Shown here: one piece after another, positions 38,403-48,729 of the stretch
Layout: each line of letters begins with the position of its first letter
Numbering within the stretch: the stretch's first letter is position 1
Origin: Stereocaulon alpinum
Lineage: Eukaryota > Ascomycota > Lecanoromycetes > Lecanorales > Stereocaulaceae
Assembly: GCA_018257865.1 (NCBI GenBank)
Contig: JAEUBA010000068.1
Span: forward strand, 106,869-170,868
Direction: 5' to 3'
Length of the DNA: 64,000 bases
Translations under genes and position numbers: made by a program
The notes under the pieces: generated by a model
Seen by the model: only the letters and a program-made list of their open reading frames with translations
Told to the model about the DNA's origin: nothing
Database searches by the model: none

Positions 38403-40676
38403 ATGAATCCATACTCACTATCCAGCATCTTCGCTCTCATATCTTTCATTCTCCTCTTGCCCCTCTGCCCTGCCAGTCCCCTCTCTCCCGAGGCTGCCAA
38501 CGCCGGAGCTGCCTCCATCAGCCCATCAACCAATGGCAAACCTGACAGTGAAGGAAGCACAACTTTCGATGGACAATCTCTTGCTGCAATCGCCGCGGCC
38601 CCAGCGCCGGCGGCTGTCATGGCAGCGGCCATCTCACAAGCAGGCTGGACCGTAACAGTCGACAGTGCACAAGCAGGCAACCCAGGCACTGCTGCTGTCG
38701 ACGGCAACACCGGTACATTCTGGCATACTCAGTACAACCCCACTGTTGCCCCGCTCCCCCATCAAATCGTTGTCGACACAACGGCCACCAATTTGATCGG
38801 TAGCCTCACGTACCTCCCTCGTCAAGATGGCAGCTCCAACGGCAACGTCGGCCAGCATATCATCTCACTCAGGTATGTGCCTTCCCCTCCAATATGCGAG
38901 ACTTATCACCCCATACTGAACCTTCGTCTTGTCTAGTACCGACGGCGTAAACTACGTGACAGTTGCGATCGGCACCTACATTGATGACAATACCATGAAA
39001 ACATCCACCTTCACCCCAACCAATGCCCGCTACGTCAAATTTCAAGCCCTCACGGAGGCTGGTGGTCGAGGACAATGGACCTCTATGGCGGAATTGAACG
39101 TCTACACTGCCGCAGGCCCTGCTCCTCCTCCTACATCAGCAGGCCAAGGTGCCTGGGGACCAACGGTCGATTTCCCTCTCGTCCCTGTCAGCGCTGCTAT
39201 TGAATACTCGAGCGGGAACTTGTTGGTGTGGAGTTCGTACAATCCAAGTACGTTTGGTGGAAGCAACTTGGTGCAGACGATTACGGCGACGTACAACCCT
39301 GGTGCTGGAACTGTGACGAGTGCGTTGATCACAAACACGGCACACGACATGTTTTGTGAGGGGCTCGGCATGAACGCCAACGGACAGGTCATTGCGTCTG
39401 GAGGTAACACGGATGCGGCTACAAGTTACTATGATTCTCCATCCAATGGTTGGACCAAGGGTGCTGTAAGTATTTTTGGATATCTCTCCTACCATGTCTA
39501 TATTTGTCTCGCATGAAATTCTCGATTCCTCAATGAATCCCCAGCTGACTTGAGTAACACAACCAGACTATGAACATTCCCCGAGCCTACCAAGCCCAAG
39601 CAACCACCTCCACAGGCAACGCCTTCGTGATTGGGGCATCTTGGGCTGGTGGCCAAGGCGGCAAGAACGGCGAACTCTACAACCCTGGCGCCAACACATG
39701 GACCCTTCTCCCAGGCTGCCCAGTAGCACCCATGCTCACTGCAGATGCGCAGGGTGTCTACCGCGCTGACAACCACGCCTGGCTCTTTGGCTGGAAAAAT
39801 GCCTACGTCTTCCAAGCTGGTCCCTCTGCAGCCATGAATTGGTACGGCACGGCTGGGACAGGCAGCCAAGCTGCTGCAGGAACTCGCGCCGCCGATACCG
39901 ATTCCATGTGCGGCAACGCTGCCATGTATGATGCCGTCAACGGCAAGATTTTGACAGTCGGCGGATCTCCAGATTACCAACAATCCACCGCCACCGCGAA
40001 CGCCCATATCATCACCCTCGGCGTACCCCCCGCCGTCCCCGTGGTGACTACAATCAACCCCATGTACTACCAGCGTGCCTTTGCCAACAGCGTTATCCTT
40101 CCCGACGGCACAGTGTTCATTACTGGCGGCCAAATTAACCCTAATCCATTCTCCGACGTTAGCGCACAATACACCCCCGAACTCTGGAACCCAGCCAACA
40201 ACCAATTCACAAAGATGGCTCCACAAGCTATCCCCCGCACCTACCACTCCGTCGCAGTTCTTTTCCCGGATGGCTCCGTTGGTAGCGGAGGAGGTGGTCT
40301 CTGCGGTAACTGCGCTACGAACCACTACGACATGGAAATCTGGCGCCCACCATACTTCTTCACTGGGACGGGCGCGCTGGCTGCGCGGCCTGCCATCACC
40401 GGTGTCTCTGCTGGCACTGTCAGGGTTGGAGCAACATTTACCGTCACTACCGGTGCTGCTGTTAACAGTTTCTCGATTATTAGACTTACCAGTACGACAC
40501 ATACTGTCAACACTGACCAGAGGAGAATCGCTCTGACTCCATCTGGAAATACGGGAACAACTTATACACTTACCATTCCTAATGATCCTGGTATTGCGCT
40601 GCCAGGAGCGTGGTATATCTTTGCGCTTGCGGGCGCCACGCCAAGTGTGGCTAATACTATTATAATCTCACTATGA
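38403..40676 (+). CDS. Secreted galactose-oxidase-type copper radical oxidase (AA5_2-like)
   Basis: Three exons, 38403-38872, 38937-39465 and 39567-40676, encode about 702 residues. The ATG at 38403 opens a signal peptide (to about CPASP); an in-frame ATG at 38259 lies upstream but reads as leader. After a Ser/Ala-rich stretch comes a carbohydrate-binding F5/8-type C (CBM32-like) domain (AVDGNTGTFWHTQY, ARYVKFQALTE), then a kelch-type beta-propeller and a C-terminal DUF1929/E-set domain. Catalytic residues are all visible: Cys297 (DMFCEGLG) and Tyr341 (PRAYQAQ) for the thioether cofactor, stacking Trp359, Tyr559-His560 (PRTYHSV) and His645 (THTVNTDQRR). The spacings Cys-Tyr 44, Tyr-Trp 18 and His-His 85 equal those of Dactylium galactose oxidase (228/272/290/496/581). 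Expected reaction: oxidation of primary alcohols such as C6-OH of galactose with O2, giving aldehyde and H2O2. The true substrate is unknown. Confidence 0.93.
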
Positions 40677-41827
40677 ATTGGTGGGCTTTTGCTATCTCTA
40701 ATTCCTAAGGCGGAATGCTTGATGGATCAATATTGTTATATCCTCGCATAGCGCAAACGAAAAGGGTAGGAACATGAGCTGTGTTATGAACATGAGACGG
40801 AATGAGACGGGAATTATACAAACGAGATGAACAAGGCATGGAATGGGATTGATGAGCATTCTATTCTTCACCGCTCGCTTAATTTTAAATAGCTAATTTA
40901 GCACGAAAGTACAAGGGCAATGAATTGGAAAGGAAGGAAAACAAAAGTGTTTGGTCACGAAGCTACCAATCCACCATTCAAGATTCTCATTTCCCGAAGT
41001 ATCCCTCGCCCCCTGGTCAGGTACACAAAAGAATTCATGGTCTACTGAGCGAGGGGGCCGCCCAAGCGAGCATATCAAGCGTGATCAGCGCCTAATTTGT
41101 GGGGGATCACAGTGCGACCAGGGGGGCCGTCGTCTGGGGTCCCATGAACTTTTCAGTGCCCCTGACGAGGCCCTCTAACACGTACTCAAAACCTTCAATC
41201 TCAACCTTGTCCTTCACGCCCCCAATTGTACACTACAGAACCGCCTCGTCCCGCAAAAGCATGAAATATGTCTCTCCCACAACATCCAAGCCTACGACCC
41301 GCACCCGCCAAACTAACCCATACCAACCTAGCCTAGCCTCGCTTACTTAGCTTACCTCTACCTCTACCTCTACCTCTTCCCTTACCTCTCCCCCCGTCAT
41401 ACCCATCCACCAACCTCATCTTTCCCGCCCCCCAAACAACTCAAACCTCTCCCGTCACGCCCCCATACGAACCCCGCCCAACCCGCAATCTACCCCATCT
41501 CCACTCCGTTCCTGATCAAGCGCACCGTAACGAATCCCGCTCACTCACTGGATCCGAGACACAAGCGAACCAAGTCAGATGGCCGCATACGTAAGCGAGG
41601 CGACGTGGCCTGCCTAAGCTGGAGCGGGGATAGGAATACTGATTTGAGGTAAGTGTTACTAGATGACGGAATGCTGTCCCGCTTCTCCCTTAGCGAGCGA
41701 GCGAGCGTGGATGAGGGGCGGTATAGGCTGCATGTACTCTTTATGATAATTACTCCCTTTTTCGGGATTGCATTGCATTGGAATGGAATGGACGTTCGGA
41801 AATTGTGTCGATTATTTGTAGGGTAGG

Positions 41828-41965
41828 GTATGCGGCTCGCATGCGTGGTGAGAGTACGTGGTTGGGTGCCGGCCTGATTACGTATTCTGTCATTCGGTAT
41901 GCAGCTCGCATGCGTGGTGAGAGTACGTGGTTGGGTGGCTACCTAATTACGTATTATATGGTTTA
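41828..41965 (+). repeat. Tandem duplication, 69-bp unit x2
   Basis: Copy one (41828-41896) and copy two (41897-41965) both begin GTATGCNGCTCGCATGCGTG and are nearly identical through GTGGTTGGGTG, then diverge slightly around TGATTACGTATT / TAATTACGTATT. Non-coding. Confidence 0.9.
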
Positions 41966-41966
41966 T

Positions 41967-41990
41967 GTGCGTGCGTGCGTGCGTGCGTGC
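41967..41990 (+). repeat. Microsatellite (GTGC)x6
   Basis: Six perfect copies of GTGC (equivalently TGCG), directly after the 69-bp duplication. Confidence 0.95.
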
Positions 41991-42912
41991 GTCGGTAACA
42001 CCTACCTCTTCCATGAAACCTGACTTCGTCATGAACCAAACTCATCAGAGGATATCTATTTCACTTGATCTCAACACAGACACGATAAGTATACAGTTCA
42101 CACATCTCACCCTGCAGCAACCTACCTACCTTAGAATCTCGACTGCGGTGAAGGTGCTCAGTGCAGTTAGGGGTGATGGACTTGCTATTGTAAGGGGTGA
42201 GGGGAGGTGAGGGGGAATGCACTTGGCTGGTAGGATTGGAACCTACAGTACCTTACCTTAACTACTGGCTATGGCTACAGATATATAGATAGATGCGACA
42301 GTCTAGTCTACTCTCCAGTAGACCAGTCGACCACATGATCGTAACGCAAGAAGCGTCGAAGTATAAAAACCTCATCTTGCCGTCTCGTCCAGTTTGGAAG
42401 CCGGAGCGCTACGACTTGTAACTTACATCCTAGCTACGGCTCATTCACGAGCTCTCACGACCTTGAAGGAATGGGCGAGCTCGTGTTTTAGATGTTTGTT
42501 TGTTCTGGTGGGTAGTTGGCTGTCCTACTCCTCCACTGGCTTCCCTCTTCTCATACCAGCACCCCCTCGACCCCGCCACAGCCTATCTCGTCAGCGCTTG
42601 CGGCTAAGATCAATTGTGATAGCTGGTACAGAATCGCCTGTCATGAATAGTTTGAGATAGTGCTTGAGAAGGCGATGGAGTTAGAGATGGCGGTAGAGGT
42701 AGAAGAAGTGATCTATTCAGCGACTCCTCCCTCTTCCTCCTTGGCCTATCTTCTTTCGCCTGCACCATACCACCCTTCTCCATTCCCCGTCCCATCAGAC
42801 CCGAAACAGTAGTCGGCATCACTTCCACTTCATCGCTACCTACTACGCTTTTGGCGTCTGGTACGCGTGGGTTCATCCATTGCGATTTACGCGTGAAGCG
42901 GTTGTGGAAATA

Positions 42913-43650
42913 TTAGGCGCGGAACGTGGGGGAGTAGGTCCAGCCGTCATCTAGAGGGGGTGGGGGTGGGGTGGGGTTTGGGGTTGGTGGTGGAGTGGGG
43001 GGGTGGGGGGGATTTGCGATTTGGTGAAGGCTTTTTTTGGGGAGGGGGGGGGGCGATTTGGCGATGGCAGGGGGTTTTGGGTTTTTGTGATAAAAATTGT
43101 TACTGGGGGAGGGTTTGGTGTTGGTGTTGTTGGGCTTCGACTTGGAGGTATGTGCCGTGGGAGGCTTGCTTCTTAGGAGAGACTTGCTGTCTGGCAGAGG
43201 CTTCTTTTCTAGTGAATGCTTGCTTTTTCTCAGAGAACTTGTTCCTGGGGTAGCTTTGCTTTCTGGCGTAGGCTTGACTTCCGTGGGAGGCTCTTCTTCT
43301 GTAGGATCCTTGCCATCTGTGAGAGACTTGCTTTCTGGATTAGGCTCGCTCCCGGACGAGGGTTGTTCGTTCTCTGGGCGAGTTTTGATTGAGACATCAT
43401 CCTTACTCTCGTCCTCGCTAAGCTTGAAGCGGACTTTCTTCAATGTCTTGCTTCGTTGCTGTGTACCTTCTCCTATGCCTTCTCCAGCCTCGTCCCTGCC
43501 GCTTTCCTTACTTCGGACTTCGCTGTCGCATGTAGTTTGGTTCTTGCTGCGATAGTTCCCATCACGGATACTGTGGCCTTTACCGTCCTCTTTGTTGTTG
43601 GGTTGTTCATTCACTTGTGTTGTGATGCGCTCGATAAGTTGATCTGACAT
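42913..43650 (-). CDS. Low-complexity protein with K-x-VRF motif, 245 aa
   Basis: A single-exon ORF starts MSDQLIERITTQVNEQ. It is highly hydrophilic (Lys, Glu, Ser, Pro) and probably disordered. A central block repeats Glu/Lys/Ser/Pro phrases of the type PESKxxxxG, followed by a poly-proline C-terminus ending DDGWTYSPTFRA. Residues 71-79 (KKVRFKLSE) match a motif in the neighbouring minus-strand gene (TVRFNLTQ), so the two look like diverged paralogues. The VRF core after a Lys fits the consensus of PP1-docking RVxF motifs, but such short motifs occur by chance. After the stop at 42913 the same frame remains open with protein-like content for about 100 further codons, so the annotated end may result from a nonsense mutation. 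No known family. Confidence 0.6.
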   Translation of the reverse strand: MSDQLIERITTQVNEQPNNKEDGKGHSIRDGNYRSKNQTTCDSEVRSKESGRDEAGEGIGEGTQQRSKTLKKVRFKLSEDESKDDVSIKTRPENEQPSSGSEPNPESKSLTDGKDPTEEEPPTEVKPTPESKATPGTSSLRKSKHSLEKKPLPDSKSLLRSKPPTAHTSKSKPNNTNTKPSPSNNFYHKNPKPPAIAKSPPPLPKKSLHQIANPPHPPTPPPTPNPTPPPPPLDDGWTYSPTFRA

Positions 43651-43997
43651 TTCGGTACTTTAACATTCTGTGTAGGAAATAGAACGGCGCAGTAGAGACT
43701 ATGTCAAGATACTCTTCAACATAAGACATAGCACTTACGGAAGATAACTCTGATCTATTTTAATTTCCAAGATACGTGTTCAAGTGATGCAAGGGCAACA
43801 CTGGACTAGTCGCCACTATAGGATCGGGCACATGACCCCCCTCAACGAGCTCCGGATTCATATAGCATAATACATTGCTCCACATCTTCTGACAAGCCGA
43901 CAGATTCTCATGATAGTAAAACGTACGTCTAATATTCTGGGACAAAACTCCCCAACCTTCCGGGATTCTCCATAAGCTAAGAGGAAAGACGCAGAAT

Positions 43998-44807
43998 CTA
44001 CCCCCTCAACCACCCCAGCCCAAAGAACCTAGATCGATCACCACGGCTAGTACGCAGCGTGGGATGCGCGTCAGCGTAGTTCATTGGCGTTCCCTGACCC
44101 CGCGACCACCCAGAGCCTCCTAAGCCGGGCGAATATCGCTCCATCTTCGTCAAATCTCGCTCATACCCATCGCCATAAGGCCCCGCCTCACCTCTCAAAT
44201 CCTCAGTACTCGTCTTATCCGTCAGAACTTCATTCCTCAGACTCTGAGCTCGAGCACGAGCTTGAGACGCAGCTATAGCTGGGTCTTTTTCCTTGATCTT
44301 ACGGGGTTTGGGGGGAACGATGGGGCGGAGATCGGTGCGGTTGTAGGCGTGGGAACCGAATTTGGGCTGGGTGTAGTCGTAGGTGTAGAGGGTTCTTCTC
44401 TTGCGGTAGAGTTTGGTGGTTGGAAAGTACTCGCGGGAGTCGGCTTGGTAGCTCTCGGTTTGAGTGAGGTTGAAGCGGACGGTCTTGTTGGCTTTACTTC
44501 GGTGCTTGCTTTTGTCTTTGGTGGGGGGCTTGGGCTTGTCCTTGGTGGTGGATTTGGAGCGGGTTTCTGGTTGCTTGTCTGAATTCTTGCTTACGACGCC
44601 CTTCTCTTCTCGTTTGCCGGGATCCCTGCTCTCGTGTCGGCTTTGGTGCTTGCTGTGGCTCTCGCCAACATCAGTCTTGGGCAATTCGGATCTCGTTAGA
44701 TGGTTCCTCTTGATCAGACGGTTGGGCATCGTGGCGACCGAATGCTTGGGAAGAGCCTCTCGACGTAGGGCATAATACCCAAGTTCTATATCCGAGTGTC
44801 GATTCAT
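43998..44807 (-). CDS. Low-complexity basic protein with K-x-VRF motif, 269 aa
   Basis: A single-exon ORF starts MNRHSDIELGYYALRRE, with a second possible start at Met27 (MPNRLIKRN). A Lys/Ser/His-rich region (residues 45-106) leads to NKTVRFNLTQTES at 107-119, matching the KKVRFKLSEDES motif of the next gene downstream on the same strand in K, VRF, L and ES positions. The C-terminal half is basic and Tyr-containing (LYRKRRTLYTYDYTQ, ERDLTKMERYSPG). No membrane segment, signal peptide or known domain. Clear composition bias and an ORF length far above the local background support a real gene. Function unknown; see the PP1-docking suggestion in findings. Confidence 0.65.
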   Translation of the reverse strand: MNRHSDIELGYYALRREALPKHSVATMPNRLIKRNHLTRSELPKTDVGESHSKHQSRHESRDPGKREEKGVVSKNSDKQPETRSKSTTKDKPKPPTKDKSKHRSKANKTVRFNLTQTESYQADSREYFPTTKLYRKRRTLYTYDYTQPKFGSHAYNRTDLRPIVPPKPRKIKEKDPAIAASQARARAQSLRNEVLTDKTSTEDLRGEAGPYGDGYERDLTKMERYSPGLGGSGWSRGQGTPMNYADAHPTLRTSRGDRSRFFGLGWLRG

Positions 44808-44967
44808 TGTCGACTAAACCATGAAGACCGTGTCCAAACAATACAAAAGAGTGTAGAACACAGTGTCAAAGGAATATGATAAATGGTCGCCAAGACGGTC
44901 TCCAATCATCTGATTCTTCGGAGACTTTATCGTCTGGACGTTCAGTAGCACAAGATCCTTACCTTTC

Positions 44968-45213
44968 TTACATGAGATGCATACGCTGACTTGAACCCGT
45001 TGACCTTGACCGAGGAGGAAATATGTGTCCTTGTCTGCGAGCGGACTTTTGTAATAGATCTACAATCGGCAGATGCTCCTGGCGCTTTCCTTTATATAGC
45101 CCGCGTACTATAACCTCGGTTGTCCCACTATAGATCGGTATAGGGTGCCTAGTGCGATCGCGAGTCAGAATATTGCCGGCATCGAGAGGTAGCACATGAT
45201 GTCGCCAAGTCAT
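44968..45213 (-). CDS. Possible small protein, 81 aa
   Basis: The ORF starts MTWRHHVLPLDAGN between the divergent low-complexity genes, about 160 bp upstream of the 44807 start on the same strand. It includes VIVRGLYKGKRQEHLPIVDL and is basic. No family is recognised. It could equally be a chance ORF in a divergent promoter region. Confidence 0.25.
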   Translation of the reverse strand: MTWRHHVLPLDAGNILTRDRTRHPIPIYSGTTEVIVRGLYKGKRQEHLPIVDLLQKSARRQGHIFPPRSRSTGSSQRMHLM

Positions 45214-45354
45214 TGTTTAATGGAGACACGAGCGTGACAACGAGACTAGTAGTTTGTACTCAGTCAGTTCTTCTCACGCCAACAAACTTTCCATCTCTTT
45301 GTTTTCCAATTTCTTTGCAGATTAACCTCAACATTCGAGTCCACCCTAAGCATC

Positions 45355-46098
45355 ATGTACCCGAACCCTCAAGCTCCCATCTTTAAACCTTCTTTCAACC
45401 CTCAAGCTTCCGTCTTCCAGCCATCGAGATCGAAGCCCATCTACACAAAACACGTGTCTCCTCAAATCCCCAACGAGGTGAAAATGACTCAGGAAGATGA
45501 ATGGCAGCTGGTAGAAAGCGAAGGAAGCGACAGCAAAGACTACGGTAGTGACAACCCCAAGGACGCAGACCAAAACAGCCAAGCCTCAAGCTCAACACTC
45601 ATCGGCCCATTCAGAAACAGTAACAATAACAACCGCACCAAACCAGCCGTTCCCCCCATCATCACTACAGCCGAGGCTCACGGCCAAGTTCAAACCCAGC
45701 ATCTAACACATCACCCCCATGTTCAGAATCACTCTTCAGTCTACTCCCGAGCTCAAGCCAGCGCCGAAGCTCATGCCGACGCATATTATCAAGCGTATAC
45801 ACAGATTGACCTCGAGCTTCAAACCCTTCTCGAACGCCAAGCCGAGATTGAAGCCCAATTCCAAGCTCAAGCCCAAGCACAATCTCATCTCCACGCCTTA
45901 GTCCAGATCACCCTTTCAGACGGCACTGTATACATGTTTCCCTCGCATCATACATTCTGGTGCTATGAGTACGATGGGGTCTATACGATCCGGACACTCG
46001 CTTCTGTGATGTTCCGGGCTGAAGTGGGGGATTGGCCGGGGTATTGGTTGCGTGGGCAAGCTGCGATGGGTGGGTCTCTGGTATTCGTGAGGACTTGA
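45355..46098 (+). CDS. Orphan protein with C-terminal Cys/aromatic module (copy 1), 247 aa
   Basis: This is the first of three plus-strand genes that share only their C-terminus. A single exon starts MYPNPQAPIF. The N-terminus has a short internal repeat (NPQAPIFKPS / NPQASVFQPS), then acidic and Asn/Ser/His-rich linker, then a Gln/Ala-rich predicted coiled-coil (residues 130-180, for example LELQTLLERQAEIEAQFQ). The C-terminal module (about 193-247) begins YMFPSHHT and contains FWCYEYDGVYTIRTL, GDWPGYW and a final LVFVR. The pattern C, G-aromatic, R-x-L, G-x-W and a terminal aromatic-F recurs in the genes at 47397 and 48730. No signal peptide or membrane segment, so a nuclear or cytosolic location is likely. 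I do not recognise the module as a named domain. Confidence 0.68.
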   Translation: MYPNPQAPIFKPSFNPQASVFQPSRSKPIYTKHVSPQIPNEVKMTQEDEWQLVESEGSDSKDYGSDNPKDADQNSQASSSTLIGPFRNSNNNNRTKPAVPPIITTAEAHGQVQTQHLTHHPHVQNHSSVYSRAQASAEAHADAYYQAYTQIDLELQTLLERQAEIEAQFQAQAQAQSHLHALVQITLSDGTVYMFPSHHTFWCYEYDGVYTIRTLASVMFRAEVGDWPGYWLRGQAAMGGSLVFVRT

Positions 46099-46686
46099 GG
46101 GAGTGGGGGGTTTTCTGCGTTAACGTAGACTGGTGCGTGGAATTTGTTGAGTGAGATTGTTGAATGCAATGTGATTTCGGTGGGCGGAGGACGTCCTTGC
46201 ATGATGGTTCGGAAGTAGTTGACGTTAGAATATTGGAAGAGGCGATGCTTAGCACTTAGGCATTTGTGGCTTGGATTGAGCTGGGTATGGTATGGTAGAA
46301 GACATTGTTAGGAAATTGTGCTCTCTCGAATTCGACAGACGGAATGAACCTTGCCAGCTTCCATTGCTTCATTCTCTCATCCATGGACTCGTACGTTCTA
46401 GCCCCGTTACTGCAATCATGGAACGCCACCAAGGGTATTGTGATACCACAGATCTTTTTTCTATACAGATAGCGTTGGGTCAAATGCGTCCACTGACAGC
46501 ATCTAGTATGACAGCACGATCTTGTGCCAACACTGCTTCCTGTTAGTGGCGACTTTACTATCCCCCCTACCCCCTCTCCCAATCACCCCGCGCTTCCTCC
46601 GTTCCAGTTCCTTGAAAATCCTAAGTCCAGAACACAGAGTATTCTAGCATCCTCAAACCAATATGCCCCACCACACAGTCGGTGTT

Positions 46687-47301
46687 TCACATTGACACAG
46701 AAGCTCGAACTGAGCCGAGCACCGTCATGGTAGCTCCGAGTCGCACTGAAAAATGAAAATATATGGCACGACTGAGAGAAGCTGGAAAACATCCGGGAGC
46801 CATAAGCACCACAGCAGCCACAAACCTGCCCATAGCAACAGTGGTAAACTCACTGTTAGTGCCAAAGGTAAGCTCGCTATCTGTGCTAGGGGTGTACAGT
46901 ATGTCGATATTTGCAGCAAACGTGTAACGCGGATGCGGTTCAGTTGGATTGACTTGGAACTGAGGAGAGATTTTGTCTGGAGTGTGTTTCTTTAGCCACC
47001 CGTTTTCAACCCGGAGTATATGTTGTGACCATGTGTTGTTATCTCCGGCTTCGCATCTAGGATACTCTTGTCTTACAGCCTTCGCATTCTTCATGTGGAA
47101 TAACAATAGGCTCTTGTGACACCACCATCTCGGAATCTGAAGGTGTAAGAGATTAGATTCGGGTACGACGACCCGTAGATCTGCAGGTACACAGATCGTG
47201 TTGAGTCTCTTGACTTGAAAGTGTCGGACCGATGTCATATAGTACGACGCCATCCATCTCTTAGCTTGATCTTTTATCATTCTTGAGCAGTCCTTTACCA
47301 T
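46687..47301 (-). CDS. Uncertain ORF, 204 aa
   Basis: An open frame on the minus strand between two plus-strand module genes, starting MVKDCSRMIKDQAKRWM. A central part (VENGWLKKHTPDKISPQFQV) reads protein-like, but the C-terminal third looks like chance translation. No domain. It would be divergent from the 47397 gene and share its promoter. Chance ORF remains plausible. Confidence 0.25.
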   Translation of the reverse strand: MVKDCSRMIKDQAKRWMASYYMTSVRHFQVKRLNTICVPADLRVVVPESNLLHLQIPRWWCHKSLLLFHMKNAKAVRQEYPRCEAGDNNTWSQHILRVENGWLKKHTPDKISPQFQVNPTEPHPRYTFAANIDILYTPSTDSELTFGTNSEFTTVAMGRFVAAVVLMAPGCFPASLSRAIYFHFSVRLGATMTVLGSVRASVSM

Positions 47302-47396
47302 CTATCTCATCCTCTCTCACACTTATCCATCCTATCTCCACAAGTCGAAGCTCGAAAATCGTTCCCTTTCGCCAAAGCGTACATTAACCAGCAAAC

Positions 47397-48167
47397 ATGA
47401 CACGCACAATCGAAACAACCCGGCACAGCAAAGTCCATAGATGGGCCGAACACTCAGATGGCAGCAGCGAGAGATACCGTAAGAGTACATATCACCACGA
47501 GGTTAGGACGGAACCATCCGAAAGCCAACACTCGCACCACCACAGCAGCCGTGCCCTCCACAGCAGCAGCCGATCATCCATCGGTGGGCACCACACCCCA
47601 CATCGTCTCGCCATCGAAGCCACACCACGAAAAAGCCCCAGCAGCAGCCGATCATCCGTCAGTGGGCACCACACTCCACATCGTCTCGCCATCGGAGCCA
47701 CGCCACACAGAAGCCCCAGCAACCGCTACGACGCCGCGGCTCTCCGCGCTCCATCCGCAGTCTCCTATGGCGGAGGCCCGTCAAGAAAACTCTACCCCAC
47801 CCCATCCGAAGCCGTGGGTTACGCCTACCCCGGGCCCGCACCCGTAACATCGCGCAACCTCCATCTTCAAGGAGGTGGTGGCGGAGGTCGGCGAGTTTCA
47901 AGCACAGTTGCCCCTAGTGATTCGGCTTCAAATGTAACGCCGCGTGGACATGGCCCTGGCCACGGCCATGGTGGGAGCAGAGTCAGCAATCTCGGCGGTG
48001 GTGAAGCACCGGTTCGTGTGGGTGAACCTCACGGAAATCCGTATACATCTTTTCAATATTGTGCTCGTGATGGTCATTGGACAACGCGGACTTTGGCTCA
48101 GATTGCGGGGAGTCATGGACAGTGGTACCAGATTCCGGGTAATCCTCCTTATTTTGTGGCTGATTGA
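47397..48167 (+). CDS. Orphan protein with C-terminal Cys/aromatic module (copy 2), 256 aa
   Basis: A single exon starts MTRTIETTRHSK. The body is Ser/His/Arg/Gly-rich and surely disordered. It holds two 26-residue tandem repeats (residues 58-83 and 84-109, with the core HHTPHRLAI), encoded by a 78-bp DNA repeat, and later a poly-Gly and HGPGHGHGG stretch. The C-terminal module (about 213-256) reads NPYTSFQYCARDGHWTTRTL, then a short gap, GQWY and PPYFVAD. This matches copies 1 and 3 in the Cys, the D-G-aromatic, R-T-L and terminal aromatic-F positions. No signal peptide. The module is the only conserved part among the three genes, suggesting it is the functional folded unit. Confidence 0.66.
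   Translation: MTRTIETTRHSKVHRWAEHSDGSSERYRKSTYHHEVRTEPSESQHSHHHSSRALHSSSRSSIGGHHTPHRLAIEATPRKSPSSSRSSVSGHHTPHRLAIGATPHRSPSNRYDAAALRAPSAVSYGGGPSRKLYPTPSEAVGYAYPGPAPVTSRNLHLQGGGGGGRRVSSTVAPSDSASNVTPRGHGPGHGHGGSRVSNLGGGEAPVRVGEPHGNPYTSFQYCARDGHWTTRTLAQIAGSHGQWYQIPGNPPYFVAD
47565..47720 (+). repeat. 78-bp tandem repeat inside the copy-2 module gene
   Basis: Two adjacent 78-bp units (47565-47642 and 47643-47720) share CGATCATCC, GTGGGCACCACAC and CACATCGTCTCGCCATCG with few differences. The length is a multiple of three and the protein frame is kept, so copy number could vary without breaking the gene. Confidence 0.9.
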
Positions 48168-48729
48168 GAAGAGTGATTACGAGGACGCTACGTGCGGTCA
48201 ATGACTGTGATGGTTATGTAGCTGGCTGAAGAGTGCTATTTCCTATTCATGGCTTGCAGTTCTTGAAGGAGTCTCAGGTGATGGTGGTTGGCGTGAAAAG
48301 GTTATAATGTCGAAGACGTCCGTGATCGGTCCAAGTAGTGGAGTGATGATGTATGATCCGTTTTCTAGTCTCTGGACCTCCGTTTAGTGGCCTAATACCT
48401 GAGGAGCAGCATGCAATCAGTGTAGCTCCCTCTCCCTTAGTCGTTGTACAGACGGAAAAAGGCCTCACATACTGTTGCTCGACCCTTCGTTACGAACGTC
48501 TTGAACGTTTCACCCAAGCTGTGGAACGTGATAGTGCCGAAAGTAGTCATTCGTACAACCGTAGTCTATCGATGCACAAGCCTCGTGTGCTACCATATAG
48601 CGTACAAGCTATGAGTCGATAAGTATCATTTTCACATGCCTCTTATTTTCTTCCATTTTTTTCAACCTCAGTGTTGAAGAAACCAGCCCTTCCAAAACTC
48701 ACATACATCTAATATCGCCATCAGAGACA

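Larger units (their letters stand above)
40677..42912. other. 2.2 kb intergenic with simple repeats
   Basis: No convincing gene. It contains pyrimidine-rich TACCTC tracts (about 41340-41400), a 69-bp direct repeat and a GTGC microsatellite (listed separately). The ORF at 42394-42660 (+) is Arg/Ser/Leu-rich and without family. The minus-strand ORF 42876-42610 is an in-frame extension of the gene ending at 42913 (see findings). Confidence 0.45.

Noticed and set aside
39498..40502. 334-codon open frame on the minus strand
   Set aside because: It lies antisense inside the galactose oxidase exon, is rich in Gly/Val/Ala/Arg and has no domain; an artefact of the GC-biased codon use of the real gene.
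42960..43555. Plus-strand Gly/Val/Leu-rich ORFs
   Set aside because: Complements of the Pro/Lys/Ser-rich minus-strand gene; compositional shadows.
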